46,618 nucleotides of DNA. It comes from Planctomycetota bacterium. Its GTDB lineage: Bacteria > Planctomycetota > Planctomycetia > Pirellulales > UBA1268. Position 1 is the first letter of the stretch, and every line of letters starts with the position of its first letter. The position numbers and the translations under genes were made by a program. The stretch covers positions 1-46,618 of the forward strand of contig JABAAH010000018.1 in NCBI GenBank assembly GCA_014238855.1, given 5' to 3'. Of the stretch, positions 17,584 through 25,510 are shown in pieces. The notes beneath the pieces were generated by a model. That model was not told where the DNA came from, did not search any database, and saw only the letters and a list, made by a program, of their open reading frames with translations.

Positions 17584-18372
17584 TTGGCACATGTAGAATT
17601 CTTTGATAGCCATTGTCACGTAGATCCAATGCGGTACGGCGGAGATATCGAGGATGTTCTTGCACGTGCTCGTGCTGCGGGTGTTTCGCGTATGACAGTT
17701 GTTGGTACACGTGCGGCTGATAGTGAGGCTGCTGTCCGCTTGAGTGAAAAAGAAGAAGGGGTTTTCTGTGCGGCTGGCATCCATCCAAATGATGCGGATG
17801 ACGTTGATGAAGAAGAATGGAGTCGTGTCCGGAGCCTCATTGATTCTGGGAAAGTCATAGCAGTAGGAGAAACTGGCTTAGACTGGTTTCGCGATGTTGC
17901 TTCGAGAGAATCACAGACGTTATTTTTTGAACGCCATATAGCTTTATCACAGTCGGCGGGACTGCCATTGATAATACATACTCGCGACAGTATCCGGGAT
18001 GTGCTCGATATCCTTACAAAGGCAGTCAAGGATGGCCCAGCGACTGGTGTGTTGCACGCCTTTTCGGGTACCGCTGACGAAGCAGTAGAAGCCATTGAAC
18101 TAGGTTTTTATATAGGCTTTGCAGGAATGGTGACATTTCGTTCGGCAGAATCGCTTCGGCAAGTTGCGAAAACGGTGCCGCTCGACCGTCTGCTCGTTGA
18201 GACTGACAGCCCTTTTTTGTCTCCTGAGCCATTACGAGGGAAGCGGAACGAGCCGTCTCATGTAGTGCACACTGCTCGTTGTTTAGCGAATATTCGTGGA
18301 GAGTCGATTGAAGTTTTTGCGGCTGCAACCACGGCCAATGCATGCAGGCTGTTTCAGGTTGATTGCCAATAG
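17584..18372 (+). CDS. tatD: TatD-family metal-dependent deoxyribonuclease
   Basis: Metal-dependent hydrolase of the amidohydrolase-like TatD/YcfH family, with 3'-5' exonuclease activity on DNA in studied members. The protein has 262 residues, as usual. Metal ligands are visible: the N-terminal D-S-H-C-H (His10, His12), VGETGLDW (Glu), the strand IIHTRDS (His), VLHAFSG (His) and LVETDSPFL (Asp). The start is a TTG at 17584; AAGG lies about ten bases upstream and the residues match the family's N-terminus directly. The protein is cytosolic; the gene is flanked by the unknown helical protein and the thioredoxin-fold gene on the same strand. Confidence 0.93.
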   Translation: MAHVEFFDSHCHVDPMRYGGDIEDVLARARAAGVSRMTVVGTRAADSEAAVRLSEKEEGVFCAAGIHPNDADDVDEEEWSRVRSLIDSGKVIAVGETGLDWFRDVASRESQTLFFERHIALSQSAGLPLIIHTRDSIRDVLDILTKAVKDGPATGVLHAFSGTADEAVEAIELGFYIGFAGMVTFRSAESLRQVAKTVPLDRLLVETDSPFLSPEPLRGKRNEPSHVVHTARCLANIRGESIEVFAAATTANACRLFQVDCQ

Positions 18373-18420
18373 TACATTAGTTCGTTTATTATTTCTGCAA
18401 CTCTTAATAAGGAAAATAAA

Positions 18421-19005
18421 ATGGCCCGCACGCCGAGCACAATGCTTCCACTTGGTACGGATGCAAAAGATTTCACACTGATAAATACAGACGGACGAAC
18501 ACTTTCTTTTGCAGATGTTGCTGGAGAGCGAGGGACAGTTCTGATGTTTATTTGTAACCATTGCCCATTTGTGAAACATGTAGCAGATCAGTTGGCTGCG
18601 ATTGGGCATGAGTACATGTTAAAAGGTATGGGGATGGTTGCTATAAATTCGAATGATGTCTCGGCACACCCAGCAGACTCACCAGAACAAATGGTTCATG
18701 AAAGTGAGCAGCGTGGCTATCCTTTCGCATATTTATTCGATGAGACGCAGGAAGTTGCAAAATCCTATGGGGCAGCCTGCACCCCGGATTTTTTCCTTTT
18801 TGATGGCAACAGGAAACTTGTTTATCGTGGGCAACTTGATAACAGTCGGCCCGACAGTGGTTTGCCTGTGACAGGTGAGGATCTCCGGAAAGCTATGGAT
18901 GCGTTACTCGGATCACAACCGATACCCGAGCCACAACGACCTAGTATTGGCTGCAACATCAAGTGGCGTCCTGGAAATGAGCCTGAGTATTTCCTAAGAC
19001 CCTAG
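18421..19005 (+). CDS. Thioredoxin-fold peroxiredoxin-like protein
   Basis: A 194-residue AhpC/TSA-redoxin-type protein. The N-terminal TDAKDFTLINTDG strand and ICNHCPFVKHV with Cys45 and Cys48 (C-x-x-C) place it in the PRX-like-1 group of thioredoxin-fold proteins. The cis-proline region is ACTPDFFLFD, and the ending WRPGNEPEYF is typical of this subfamily. No signal peptide is visible, so it is probably cytosolic. An AAGGAAAA stretch precedes the ATG. It may act as a thiol reductase or peroxidase; the physiological substrate is unknown. Confidence 0.88.
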   Translation: MARTPSTMLPLGTDAKDFTLINTDGRTLSFADVAGERGTVLMFICNHCPFVKHVADQLAAIGHEYMLKGMGMVAINSNDVSAHPADSPEQMVHESEQRGYPFAYLFDETQEVAKSYGAACTPDFFLFDGNRKLVYRGQLDNSRPDSGLPVTGEDLRKAMDALLGSQPIPEPQRPSIGCNIKWRPGNEPEYFLRP

Positions 19006-19173
19006 CCGATTTGCAGTCGTAGGTTCAAATGCCGTCAATCGAGATTTTGAGGCGGTATTCACTTAGTTCAAACGCGTTGCGGTAACGTGAGTGGTGTTTG
19101 TCTAAAGATGGTGTGAACGAAGGTCTCGTATTTTGAGTCAATACAAGCAACCAGACGCCACTCCATGAAGTAC

Positions 19174-19401
19174 TTATTTAGACGTGAGGTCGCCAAGGTC
19201 CCTGGTTTCTTCAGGTGCTAGGCTGGCAGCACGAATATTCTCCCGCTGAATCGCTTCGTAAACTTCTTGGCGATGTACAGGAATTTCTGAAGGTGCATTG
19301 ATCCCTAGCCGTACTTTGTCTCCACGAATATCTACGATCGTGACAACAATGTTGTCACCAATCATTATGCTTTCATCACGTTGTCTGGAGAGTACGAGCA
19401 T
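19174..19401 (-). CDS. csrA: CsrA carbon storage regulator (paralogue 2, fliW-linked)
   Basis: Dimeric mRNA-binding translational regulator. The protein has 75 residues with the canonical start [16 protein letters not shown]; Leu4, Arg6 and Arg44 (VHRQEV) are present. It follows fliW on the same strand with a 60-base gap, the arrangement in which FliW antagonises CsrA until flagellin titrates FliW away. About 70% of the core residues match the other copy at 4585-4839, so they are paralogues with different tails. Confidence 0.95.
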   Translation of the reverse strand: MLVLSRQRDESIMIGDNIVVTIVDIRGDKVRLGINAPSEIPVHRQEVYEAIQRENIRAASLAPEETRDLGDLTSK

Positions 19402-19461
19402 CGTTGGTTCCTTCCTGATGTATTTCCAAGCTGGCGTTCCAAGTGTCCAGCTAACATCGAA

Positions 19462-19902
19462 TTATGCACTCTTTTTGAGCGTGGCTAGGGTGTGATCTAG
19501 TTGTTGATTCAAAGATAAGTCTCCGCTCGCAACAACTTGCCTGCCTGTGCGGTCTTCAAGGTTTATGACGATTGGAGCTTTCAAATTGAGTGTGAGTCCT
19601 TTGTTGTTTTTACTGACGACTACTACAAGCTGGGCATGGCAAATATCGTGTAATCGAAGTGGTGTAAGTTCACTTCGCGGTATTCGAACCTGGTAGTGGG
19701 GCACAAAGCGTCTTGGGCTAACGACTGCGATAGCAATGTCATCACGTGTCGTACATTGGAGCCAGCCAAGTGCATCGTTCTCGGCATCTGCAAGCAAAGC
19801 CCATTCACGGCATTGCTCGAGACCCGGCAGGCCACTTTGAAAAGTCAGCAGGTCTGCTGAATCAACATCTATGCGTCCAAAGCGTGTAGTGTTAATCCAC
19901 AT
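19462..19902 (-). CDS. fliW: Flagellar assembly factor FliW
   Basis: Small beta-barrel protein that binds flagellin or, when flagellin is scarce, CsrA, relieving CsrA repression of flagellin mRNA. The protein has 146 residues, as typical. The family blocks are TTRFGRIDVD at the N-terminus, LTFQSGLPGLEQC near 20-32, LGWLQCTTRDD-like text near 45, and LNLKAPIVIN near 105. AAGGAG lies about ten bases before the ATG. A 22-bp tandem duplication lies just upstream. No flagellin gene is in the window. Confidence 0.93.
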   Translation of the reverse strand: MWINTTRFGRIDVDSADLLTFQSGLPGLEQCREWALLADAENDALGWLQCTTRDDIAIAVVSPRRFVPHYQVRIPRSELTPLRLHDICHAQLVVVVSKNNKGLTLNLKAPIVINLEDRTGRQVVASGDLSLNQQLDHTLATLKKSA

Positions 19903-19937
19903 GAGTAAGGCACTCCTTTGCCAAATAAAGTCTCAGT

Positions 19938-19981
19938 ATTACGCCTGCGTTGATACTGAATTACGCCTGCGTTGATACTGA
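19938..19981. repeat. Perfect 22-bp tandem duplication upstream of fliW
   Basis: ATTACGCCTGCGTTGATACT plus GA occurs twice without a gap (19938-19959 and 19960-19981), 36 bases upstream of the fliW start codon. The preceding CAGTAT and the ATACTG in each unit are complementary, so the array can form alternative small hairpins. It occupies the likely promoter region of fliW-csrA. Confidence 0.95.
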
Positions 19982-20124
19982 AGAGAGGCTCTCACCTCGT
20001 CTTCTGATATTATCGGCAGAAAGGGTGGTTCGGGTCGAGCAAAAAGGCTTGGCTAAAAAAATAGGTTCGGGAAAGATTTGCGACTTGCAATGTACAAACC
20101 CTGAAAAAAATACGTCGAGTGTCT

Positions 20125-21255
20125 TTATTCCCACATCGGTTGTGCCCGCCAGGCGGCGAGTGGAGCCATCACCACAAGAGGAGCCCAAGCAGCTAACGAG
20201 GGACCAAGAATATAACTCGTGGCTAATGCGTGAAATCCTATTATTGTCAGAAAAAACATTACAGTCGTTAAAACGCAGAGTCCAACGGCTACGAAGACAC
20301 CTCGACGACTTGGGCCAAGCACAAGTGGTATCCCAAGTAAGACGAGAGAGATGTCAAGAAATGGCGTAACAAAACGAGCATGGACACGCAGGGGAACCTC
20401 AGCGCCGACGCCTAAACTCGGGTTTGAAACTGCATAGATCAGATTGATGGTTGACGAATAAAGGCTCCAATTACTCGAGCCTATCATTTGCTCAAAACGT
20501 ACACCGCTTGTTACAAAACATTCGCTCGGTTTCAGCCAAGGTGAGTTTTGAGCGGTATAAATTACGGTTTTATCTTGAAGCTTTAAGGCTGGTAAAGAAT
20601 CAATGTCAGGAGGCCCGGTTACTCCAGAGAGCAGATATCCTGCGGGATGTTCCGCGGTTTCGGGTTTCCAGACTGCTGCAGTAGCGTCTATCTGTGGACC
20701 AAATTCTGCTAGCAATGGTGGCATGAGCAGGCTCGGCGAGTCTATGCGTTGTAAAGCTTCCTGGTACGATTTTCCACGGAACAGCATTTCTGTCTCATGG
20801 TCATATCGAGCCTCAAAGTTTTTTTGAGTCTGTCCATCTAAATCCTGGGCATTCCGTGAGATTACGAATCGTATTGAGGGTAGTACAAACTCTCGATTGC
20901 CAATCGCGAGAAGACTCACAAATAGTGTGAAAAAAATTGCTGGTTTTGCAATTCGCCACCGAGTAACACCGGCTGCCAGAAGCGCTGTCAATTCGTTATG
21001 ACGCTCAAGCCACGATAAGGCGAACATTCCACTAGCTAGTGAAATAATTGGGCTTGTTGCATCAAAAAAAGAGATGAGACGATAGCCGTAATACGTGCCC
21101 AAGACCTTGGCTAGACCACCTGTTTTTTCAGCATGAAGCGCAAATTCTTCAAGATTTGTAAATGCGTCAATGACAAATGTAAGTCCGGCAAGGCTTATAA
21201 AAACAATGCAGAATGCTTGGAACTGTGCTCGTAATAAATAGCGATCAATCAGCAT
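20125..21255 (-). CDS. LptF/LptG-type LPS export permease
   Basis: Inner-membrane permease of the YjgP/YjgQ family. Such proteins pair and work with the LptB ATPase to extract LPS from the inner membrane toward LptC/LptA. The protein has 376 residues, normal length. It shows the typical design: three N-terminal helices (about 13-33, 57-80, 100-120) with SLAWLERHNELTALLAAGVT-like text, a periplasmic beta-jellyroll middle (about 130-290), and three C-terminal helices (about 300-370) with LLGIPLVLGPSRRG. Only one family gene is present here, whereas lptF and lptG are usually adjacent. Whether this is F or G cannot be told by reading. Confidence 0.9.
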   Translation of the reverse strand: MLIDRYLLRAQFQAFCIVFISLAGLTFVIDAFTNLEEFALHAEKTGGLAKVLGTYYGYRLISFFDATSPIISLASGMFALSWLERHNELTALLAAGVTRWRIAKPAIFFTLFVSLLAIGNREFVLPSIRFVISRNAQDLDGQTQKNFEARYDHETEMLFRGKSYQEALQRIDSPSLLMPPLLAEFGPQIDATAAVWKPETAEHPAGYLLSGVTGPPDIDSLPALKLQDKTVIYTAQNSPWLKPSECFVTSGVRFEQMIGSSNWSLYSSTINLIYAVSNPSLGVGAEVPLRVHARFVTPFLDISLVLLGIPLVLGPSRRGVFVAVGLCVLTTVMFFLTIIGFHALATSYILGPSLAAWAPLVVMAPLAAWRAQPMWE

Positions 21256-21346
21256 GAAATAAGTTGCCGAAGGAATGGAGCCGGGTTTTCCGGAGGATAT
21301 CGAATTCCCAAAAGGGTGCCGAGTTCCCGAAAGATAGGTAGGCTAT

Positions 21347-22222
21347 GTGTCAGCGTCAATTCTGTGTTTTGGTTTTAATGTGGTGATATGTGCGATGGTA
21401 AGAAAGTTTTGCAGACCATCGTTTATCTGGGGAAACTGTAGGGGGTGGGCAAGTAGTCACCTTGTTGAACTGGGGCATATCTTTTTCCCGGCGAGTTGTG
21501 CGGCCTGCGGCCAGGATATTTCTTTTACAAGTGAAGCAGGAAAAGAAAGACCGAACGCCGCATGTTCTTTATGTGAAAACTGCGTGGCGGCTTTCACAGA
21601 CACCAGTCCGAGATGTGACCACTGCGGTTTGCCAAAGTGTTCTGAGTCGTCATGCAACCTGTGTCAAAAGCTTATTGATAAGCTCGGTGTAAAAAACATT
21701 TTGTGGCAGCGGATGTTTGTGCTTGGGAGCTATAAGGACTGTTTACGAGCCGGGGTCATTGCTGGAAAAAAACCGTCCGGTGAAGCTCTTGTCGAAGCTC
21801 TTTCCAACCTTCTTGTTAGTCAGCGAACATCAATGAAGGAGTTGAGTGTAGATGCTGTCATTCCAGTACCGATGCACTGGCGGAAACGTTGGGTAAGGGG
21901 AACGAATTCCGCTGATATCATGGCAAAGCAAATTGCTTCGTCTCTTAGGGTGCCCTATAGATGTGACATCCAGTGTAAAAGGCTCAAGAGACCCCAGAAG
22001 TTATTATCAGCCAAGATGCGAACTGCAAATATGGCTGGCAGATTTCATGTGAAAGGGAACCAACTCAAAGGCAAACGAGTGCTGGTTGTGGATGATGTCG
22101 CAACGACAGGAGCCACATTGTCAGCCATAACACACTGTCTGCTGGAGATTGGTGCCACAGTTGTTTACGCTGCGGTTCTTGCAAGAACGGATGAAGTCAC
22201 CAATTATGCAGGCAAGCGATAA
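21347..22222 (+). CDS. comF: ComF-family phosphoribosyltransferase-like protein
   Basis: ComF-type protein with an N-terminal zinc-binding region and a C-terminal phosphoribosyltransferase fold. In naturally competent bacteria it aids DNA uptake; elsewhere its role is poorly known. The protein has about 291 residues. Cysteine pairs are at CAACG, CSLCENC, CDHCGLPKC and CNLC in the first 110 residues. The PRPP loop is VLVVDDVATTGATLSA near 245-260, preceded by the family's PVPMHWRKRWVRGTN block. GTG 21347, with AGG upstream, is the chosen start; ATG 21395 is an alternative, because the first 16 residues are not family-like. Its end is near the hemC start. Confidence 0.88.
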   Translation: MSASILCFGFNVVICAMVRKFCRPSFIWGNCRGWASSHLVELGHIFFPASCAACGQDISFTSEAGKERPNAACSLCENCVAAFTDTSPRCDHCGLPKCSESSCNLCQKLIDKLGVKNILWQRMFVLGSYKDCLRAGVIAGKKPSGEALVEALSNLLVSQRTSMKELSVDAVIPVPMHWRKRWVRGTNSADIMAKQIASSLRVPYRCDIQCKRLKRPQKLLSAKMRTANMAGRFHVKGNQLKGKRVLVVDDVATTGATLSAITHCLLEIGATVVYAAVLARTDEVTNYAGKR

Positions 22223-22253
22223 AGTTTGCTTCAGGATTCTTCTTGAGAAAAAA

Positions 22254-23243
22254 ATGAGTCAGCGCGAACAACGAGAAATTGGAAAAGCTTCAGCTGAGAT
22301 ATTACGGGTAGGAACCCGTGGAAGTCAGCTCGCCCGAACCCAAACAGGACATGTCATAGATCAACTGCGGAGTTTGGGCTTTGAGGTACAAGAAGTCATC
22401 CTCTCGACTCGTGGGGACCTGCAGCAGACTGTTCCAATTGCACAGATTGGGAATGACGGCGTCTTTGTTCGTGAACTTGAAAAAGCTCTTCTCGAAGAAC
22501 GAATTGATATGGCGGTCCATAGCCTGAAAGACCTGCCAACAGCAATGACACCTGGTCTTGAATTTGCATGTACTCCTCCAAGGGCAACCCCATTTGATGT
22601 CTTAGTAAGCAGAGAAGGCGTTGGATTGTCGAATCTGCCAGCGGGAGCACGGGTTGGTACTGCGAGCGTACGGCGTAGGATTCAGGTTCAGGCTATTCGA
22701 CCGGACATAAAAGTTATTCCAATAAGAGGCAATGTTGATTCACGGCTTAAGCGTCTTGAGAATAATGAGCTAGATGCTGTTGTTCTTGCAGCTGCTGGTC
22801 TGGAGCGCCTTGGCCGTGCGGAAAGGATAACTGAATTATTGCAGCCACCAGAGTTCTGGCCTGCTGTTGCACAAGGTGCTTTGGTAATCCAAATAAACTC
22901 AGCAAATCATCATGTTCGAGAAATACTCAGGCCAATTCATCATTCTGAGACATACTTTGCAACTGTTGCAGAGCGTTCTCTGTTATCAACTCTCGCTGGT
23001 GGATGTCTATCGCCCATCGGCAGTTGGGGCAGGTTTGGAGAAGGCAAGGAACTATCCCTAGGTGGATGCGTGCTGTCTGATGGGCGAGGCAAGATAGAAA
23101 CAGTCATAGCGACTTGCTCGTCACAGGTGCATGACTCTGAGAGTGCTGTGTTGCTTGGCCGCGAAGTTGCGGCGGAGTTACTCAATCTAGGTGCTCAAGT
23201 GTTGTTGGACATTATGAGAGAGGGTGAAGCGCCTTCTCATTAA
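22254..23243 (+). CDS. hemC: Porphobilinogen deaminase (hydroxymethylbilane synthase)
   Basis: Polymerises four porphobilinogens into hydroxymethylbilane in tetrapyrrole synthesis, using a covalently bound dipyrromethane cofactor. The protein has 329 residues (usually about 310). Motifs: LRVGTRGSQLARTQ at the N-terminus, HSLKDLP with catalytic Asp93, VGTASVRRR with the substrate-binding arginines, IRGNVDSRLKRL, and the cofactor cysteine Cys251 in LAGGCLSPIG. ATG 22254 lies just before the family homology; an upstream in-frame ATG at 22206 would overlap comF. It is 31 bases downstream of comF on the same strand. Confidence 0.97.
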   Translation: MSQREQREIGKASAEILRVGTRGSQLARTQTGHVIDQLRSLGFEVQEVILSTRGDLQQTVPIAQIGNDGVFVRELEKALLEERIDMAVHSLKDLPTAMTPGLEFACTPPRATPFDVLVSREGVGLSNLPAGARVGTASVRRRIQVQAIRPDIKVIPIRGNVDSRLKRLENNELDAVVLAAAGLERLGRAERITELLQPPEFWPAVAQGALVIQINSANHHVREILRPIHHSETYFATVAERSLLSTLAGGCLSPIGSWGRFGEGKELSLGGCVLSDGRGKIETVIATCSSQVHDSESAVLLGREVAAELLNLGAQVLLDIMREGEAPSH

Positions 23244-23636
23244 ATGTTAATTTCGGGATCAGGCACTACTTCTGAACGGATTATTGCTGCTTTACGATGG
23301 CCAGCGTCGTAATGTGTTTACAGGATGCTGCTTGCTAAAAATCTTGAAATCAGCTTTTTAAACAACATTAATCCCCCCAGAGAAACTCCCTCTTATGGGG
23401 AAGGCCTCACATCCGATTTGAACAGCTGTTAAAAATAAATGCGCTATGATATTCAATAGTTAAGTTCTTGTGTTAAGAAATGACGATACGAGCCTTACCT
23501 GCAAATTATTCCCGCCTTTTTTTGGCTACCTGCTAGCCTCCTTAGCTACCAACCACCCTCCTTAGCTACCAACCACCCTCCTTAGCTACCAAGCAGCATC
23601 CTTTTCAGGTTGCGATTCCCTTGTGAAGATTTCGCC
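23244..23636. other. Intergenic region between hemC and the response regulator gene
   Basis: About 390 bases with no gene seen. It is AT-rich with a C-run near 23372. A small hairpin (GGCTA/TAGCC, 23524-23538) precedes three tandem copies of a 20-bp unit that ends about 40 bases before the start codon of the next gene. No clear promoter hexamers were identified. Confidence 0.6.
23537..23600. repeat. Three tandem copies of a 20-bp unit
   Basis: CCTCCTTAGCTACCAA recurs at 23537, 23557 and 23577 with a strict 20-bp period. The first two copies continue identically through CCAC; the third diverges after ACCAA. The array ends about 37 bases before the response regulator's ATG, so it lies in its leader or promoter. 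Confidence 0.95.
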
Positions 23637-24281
23637 ATGACTGAAGAATTAATTCGAATCATAATCGCTGATGATCACGAGGTGGTCAGGTGTGGGCTTG
23701 CTTCTCTCCTTGACAATTCAAATATTAAAATAGTCGCAGAGGCTGAGTCCGGTGATGAAGCGGTCAAGCTAGCAAAAAAGCATAAGCCTGACGTCATCTT
23801 GCTTGATGTCAGAATGGCTCCAGGGACAGACGGTCTCGTAGCACTGGAAAAAATTCGTGCTGATGTTCCTGGGGCGAGTTGTATCATGCTTACGACATTT
23901 GATAACCCCACATATGTTGCAAGAGCCGTTGCATCCGGCGCTCATGACTACGTGCTTAAGGGCTGCAGCCGCCAAGAGTTACTCGATGCAGTGACAGGAG
24001 CTGCTTCCGGGAAACTTCCAATGCGTGCTGGAGAGTTGCGTAGAGTCGCGACAACGATGGCAAATCGCATCCCGACACCTGATCCAGATGTTCCATTGAC
24101 GCAAAGAGAAATGCAGGTTTTGCGGCACGTAGCATTGGGGCTTTCAAATAAAGAAATTGCCAAGTCTCTCACCATTAGCGTGGAAACAGTCAAAGAGCAT
24201 GTCCAGAATATTTTGCGAAAGTTATCTGTGAGCGACAGGACGCAGGCTGCTGTGTGGGCTGTAAGACGTGGACTTGTGTAG
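23637..24281 (+). CDS. NarL/FixJ-type response regulator
   Basis: Two-domain transcription factor of 214 residues: receiver domain (about 5-122) and LuxR-type helix-turn-helix (about 150-212). Receiver residues are Asp12/Asp13, phospho-acceptor Asp57 (LLDVRM), Thr86/87 and Lys108 (YVLKG). The HTH block is LTQREMQVLRHVALGLSNKEIAKSLTISVETVKEHV. ATG 23637 fits the family N-terminus; the 27 bases of open frame before it do not. No histidine kinase lies beside it, so it is an orphan here. It converges with xerC, only six bases apart. Targets are unknown. Confidence 0.93.
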   Translation: MTEELIRIIIADDHEVVRCGLASLLDNSNIKIVAEAESGDEAVKLAKKHKPDVILLDVRMAPGTDGLVALEKIRADVPGASCIMLTTFDNPTYVARAVASGAHDYVLKGCSRQELLDAVTGAASGKLPMRAGELRRVATTMANRIPTPDPDVPLTQREMQVLRHVALGLSNKEIAKSLTISVETVKEHVQNILRKLSVSDRTQAAVWAVRRGLV

Positions 24282-24287
24282 CTATAG

Positions 24288-25211
24288 CTATTGAGCACGC
24301 GGGTGTGCACTTTCAAAAGCTTCAAGAAGTCGACTCGTTGTGACATGCGTATAAATCTGTGTCGTAACGAGGCTTTTATGTCCCAAGAGTTCTTGTACGC
24401 TTCGAATATCTGCACCAGCGTCAAGTAAATGGGTAGCAAAACTATGTCTGAGCGTATGTGGGCTTGCTCGTCCGGCGAGTCCTGCAGTTGCCAGATGCTT
24501 TTCTAATAAACGACCGACACTTCTTACCGAAAGACGCCCGCCGAATTTATTAATAAAGAGTGGGTGTGTACGAGTTGCTGATTGGAGCTTTCCGAATCTC
24601 TTTCTGACAGGTTGCCATCGCTGAATAGCTTGACTCGCGTGAGAACCAACAATTCCGAGCCGCTCCCGACGTCCTTTGCCCTGTACTTTGACGGTTCCAG
24701 ACTCCAGATCGAGGTCAGTGTCATTCACGGCAGCCAATTCCGCTACACGAACGCCGGAAGAATAAAGAAGTTCAAGGATTGCTCGATCACGAAGCCCGGC
24801 ATCAGTTGTAGCCGAAGGCGCTATAAGTAAATTCGCTATTTCATCTCCAGTGAGAAACTTCGGAAGCGAACGGCCTCGCTTCGGGCTTCGCAGCGGCTGC
24901 GCGGGGTTTGATGAAACCCATCCTTCTCGATGGCCGAAACGATAGAAACTACGAATGCTAGCCAATTTGCGGGCGATTGTGGTGGGGGCGTAACCCGTGG
25001 AGTGCAGGGCGGCTGCGTATCTCCGAAGCATAACCGTGGTCACGTCAGCAGGTCGTGTACATTCAGCGTCCCGCAGGTAATCGATAAGTTGGAGCAGATC
25101 TTCTCGATAACTTTTTATGGTATGTGTTGCCCCACCTCTTTCAGCGACCAAAAATCGTAGGTAGCGAGACAACGCCTCTTTGAAAGCAGGTCCAACAGCG
25201 TGATCTACCAT
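24288..25211 (-). CDS. xerC: Tyrosine recombinase XerC/XerD
   Basis: Site-specific recombinase that resolves chromosome dimers at dif with its partner. The protein has 307 residues, the Xer length. Domains: the N-terminal SAM-like core-binding domain (about 10-95) and the catalytic domain (about 115-295). All catalytic residues are visible: Arg155 (SGVRVAEL), Lys179 (GKGRRERLG), His252 and Arg255 (HTLRHSFATH), His278 (LLGHKS) and the nucleophile Tyr287 (QIYTHV). Its size and neighbourhood without phage genes suggest a housekeeping Xer protein rather than an integrase. XerC versus XerD cannot be settled by eye. The small gene at 25274 precedes it on the same strand. Confidence 0.92.
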   Translation of the reverse strand: MVDHAVGPAFKEALSRYLRFLVAERGGATHTIKSYREDLLQLIDYLRDAECTRPADVTTVMLRRYAAALHSTGYAPTTIARKLASIRSFYRFGHREGWVSSNPAQPLRSPKRGRSLPKFLTGDEIANLLIAPSATTDAGLRDRAILELLYSSGVRVAELAAVNDTDLDLESGTVKVQGKGRRERLGIVGSHASQAIQRWQPVRKRFGKLQSATRTHPLFINKFGGRLSVRSVGRLLEKHLATAGLAGRASPHTLRHSFATHLLDAGADIRSVQELLGHKSLVTTQIYTHVTTSRLLEAFESAHPRAQ

Positions 25212-25273
25212 AATCCTGATTTTTACAAGGAAATTTTTTTGAGTCGTTATTCAATGGGTTTTTGTCAATGAAG

Positions 25274-25510
25274 TTACGACGTGCGTCGGTCAACTCGTGG
25301 GGCAATGCCCCCTCTTCGAGAATGTGACTTGTTTTGACGAATTTTCTGACCAAGAACAGATGCGTCATACCACGAGAAACTGAGTTTTGGATCGGCAGCA
25401 TAGCGATTTAGCGTTTGCAGAGTTTCGGCACGACTTTCATCGTCGTATAAAAATACGTACCGCTCACTACCCTTTACGAGTGCAACGACATTAATATCCC
25501 GAGAGGCCAT
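25274..25510 (-). CDS. Small conserved-looking protein of unknown function
   Basis: A 78-residue protein. MASRDINVVALVKGSERYVFLYDDESRAETLQTL starts with a beta strand-turn-strand and continues into a helix; a basic tail follows (HSRRGGIAPRVDRR). I have an impression of similar small proteins in planctomycetes but cannot name a family. GGAGG lies ten bases before the ATG, which supports translation. It is 62 bases ahead of xerC on the same strand and may be co-transcribed. It has no membrane segment or signal peptide. Confidence 0.72.
   Translation of the reverse strand: MASRDINVVALVKGSERYVFLYDDESRAETLQTLNRYAADPKLSFSWYDASVLGQKIRQNKSHSRRGGIAPRVDRRTS

Noticed and set aside
19950-20369. 139-codon plus-strand open frame starting in the 22-bp repeats
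   Set aside because: It mostly overlaps the 3' end of the LptF/G-type gene in antisense and is low in recognisable protein character.
23537-23600. Tandem repeats as a CRISPR array
   Set aside because: The repeat units are contiguous without unique spacers, and there are no cas genes.
24288-25211. XerC/D-type recombinase as a phage or island integrase
   Set aside because: No tRNA attachment site, phage genes or direct-repeat borders flank it, and its length and domains match housekeeping Xer proteins.
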